Origin: Littorina saxatilis
Taxonomy: Eukaryota > Mollusca > Gastropoda > Littorinimorpha > Littorinidae
Length of the DNA stretch: 64,000 nucleotides
Assembly (NCBI RefSeq): GCF_037325665.1
Contig: NC_090258.1
Span: 37,418,452-37,482,451 of the forward strand
Reading direction: 5' to 3'
Positions within the stretch are counted from its first letter, which is position 1. Each line of letters opens with the position of its first letter. This document shows, in pieces, positions 63,649 through 64,000 of the stretch. Below the pieces are notes generated by a model, which was not told the origin of the DNA, searched no databases, and saw only the letters and a program-made list of their open reading frames with translations. The translations under genes and the position numbers were made by a program.

Positions 63649-64000
63649 CTGAAACAACCAACAAAGCAATGTTTTAAAAATAAGGACGGTTTCATTGTAT
63701 AATTTGCCCAGTATTTCAGTACAGAAAATATGCACAGCAATGTCCGCTGTAACAATAATACCACATTCACTTCACTGCCCTTCTAATTTTTCATTCACCG
63801 ATTTTGAGCAGGTGCTGGGGACAGTAGCAATAAGTTTCCATGCTCCATTATTCTTGTGGGTCAGAACAGGCACTGTGAAAATCAGAACTGTTTTGACCTT
63901 GGTAATCCAAGCACTTCTACCATTTTCAAAATGCTTCTGAGCTTAGAAAAGAGGAGTACAGGAGTATAAGCTTTGCTTGTTGTGCTCCATTGTTAAATTG
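63649..64000 (-). other. Intron sequence of the KMT2C/D-type gene
   Basis: Upstream of the last exon on the minus strand; no further exon recognised before the window ends. Confidence 0.6.

Overview
The window is animal nuclear DNA: split genes with GT-AG introns, many microsatellites and minisatellites, tRNA-derived SINEs, and nested transposons. The mix (tRNA-SINEs with a CAAA tail, BEL/Pao and DIRS elements, an N-RAG-TP-like transposon of the type I recall from Aplysia, and a MITE family whose ends carry a TTTAGTCAAG-type palindrome) points to a mollusc, most likely a gastropod. The species cannot be fixed from this sequence.

Layout. 1-4071: intergenic, with palindrome-rich satellites and a 309 bp inverted repeat resembling Penelope-type ends. 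4072-17555: a Mutator-like (MULE) DNA transposon with a 10 bp target duplication. It is split by a young BEL/Pao LTR element (4115-12719) and by another DNA transposon (14714-17519) that itself holds two hAT-like elements and a SINE. 18.6-39.6 kb, minus strand: a 14-exon aspartyl aminopeptidase gene (DNPEP, 474 codons); intron 8 holds a TTAA-flanked MITE that was itself hit by a 6.1 kb DIRS element. 39.6-39.9 kb: a 306 bp interval between two divergent start codons, probably a shared promoter. 39.9-58.3 kb, plus strand: a 7-exon MAD2L2/REV7 gene (208 codons); intron 5 carries a 7 kb N-RAG-TP-like transposon (924-residue protein with a RAG1-type N-terminal zinc region) plus a Tc1 element, flanked by a 204 bp direct repeat. 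58.8-63.6 kb: probable 3' region of a minus-strand KMT2C/D-type histone methyltransferase gene, whose last coding exon is at 63556-63648.

The host genes were reconstructed by matching translated exon pieces to remembered family sequences and by requiring GT-AG borders and compatible phases. Both complete models close in frame and come within a few residues of the human lengths as I remember them (about 475 and 211). DNPEP trims acidic residues from peptides in the cytosol. MAD2L2 is the HORMA-domain adaptor of DNA polymerase zeta and shieldin. Apart from the likely shared promoter, nothing in the sequence links their functions.

The most striking theme is tandem repeats that begin exactly on splice junctions: a 33 bp unit over the MAD2L2 exon 2 donor, a 54 bp unit over the MAD2L2 exon 6 acceptor and a 66 bp unit over the DNPEP exon 4 acceptor. 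There are also decayed copies of the DNPEP exon 8 acceptor. All three clear units are multiples of three, and the 33 bp one keeps the MAD2L2 frame open, so it could produce protein length variants.
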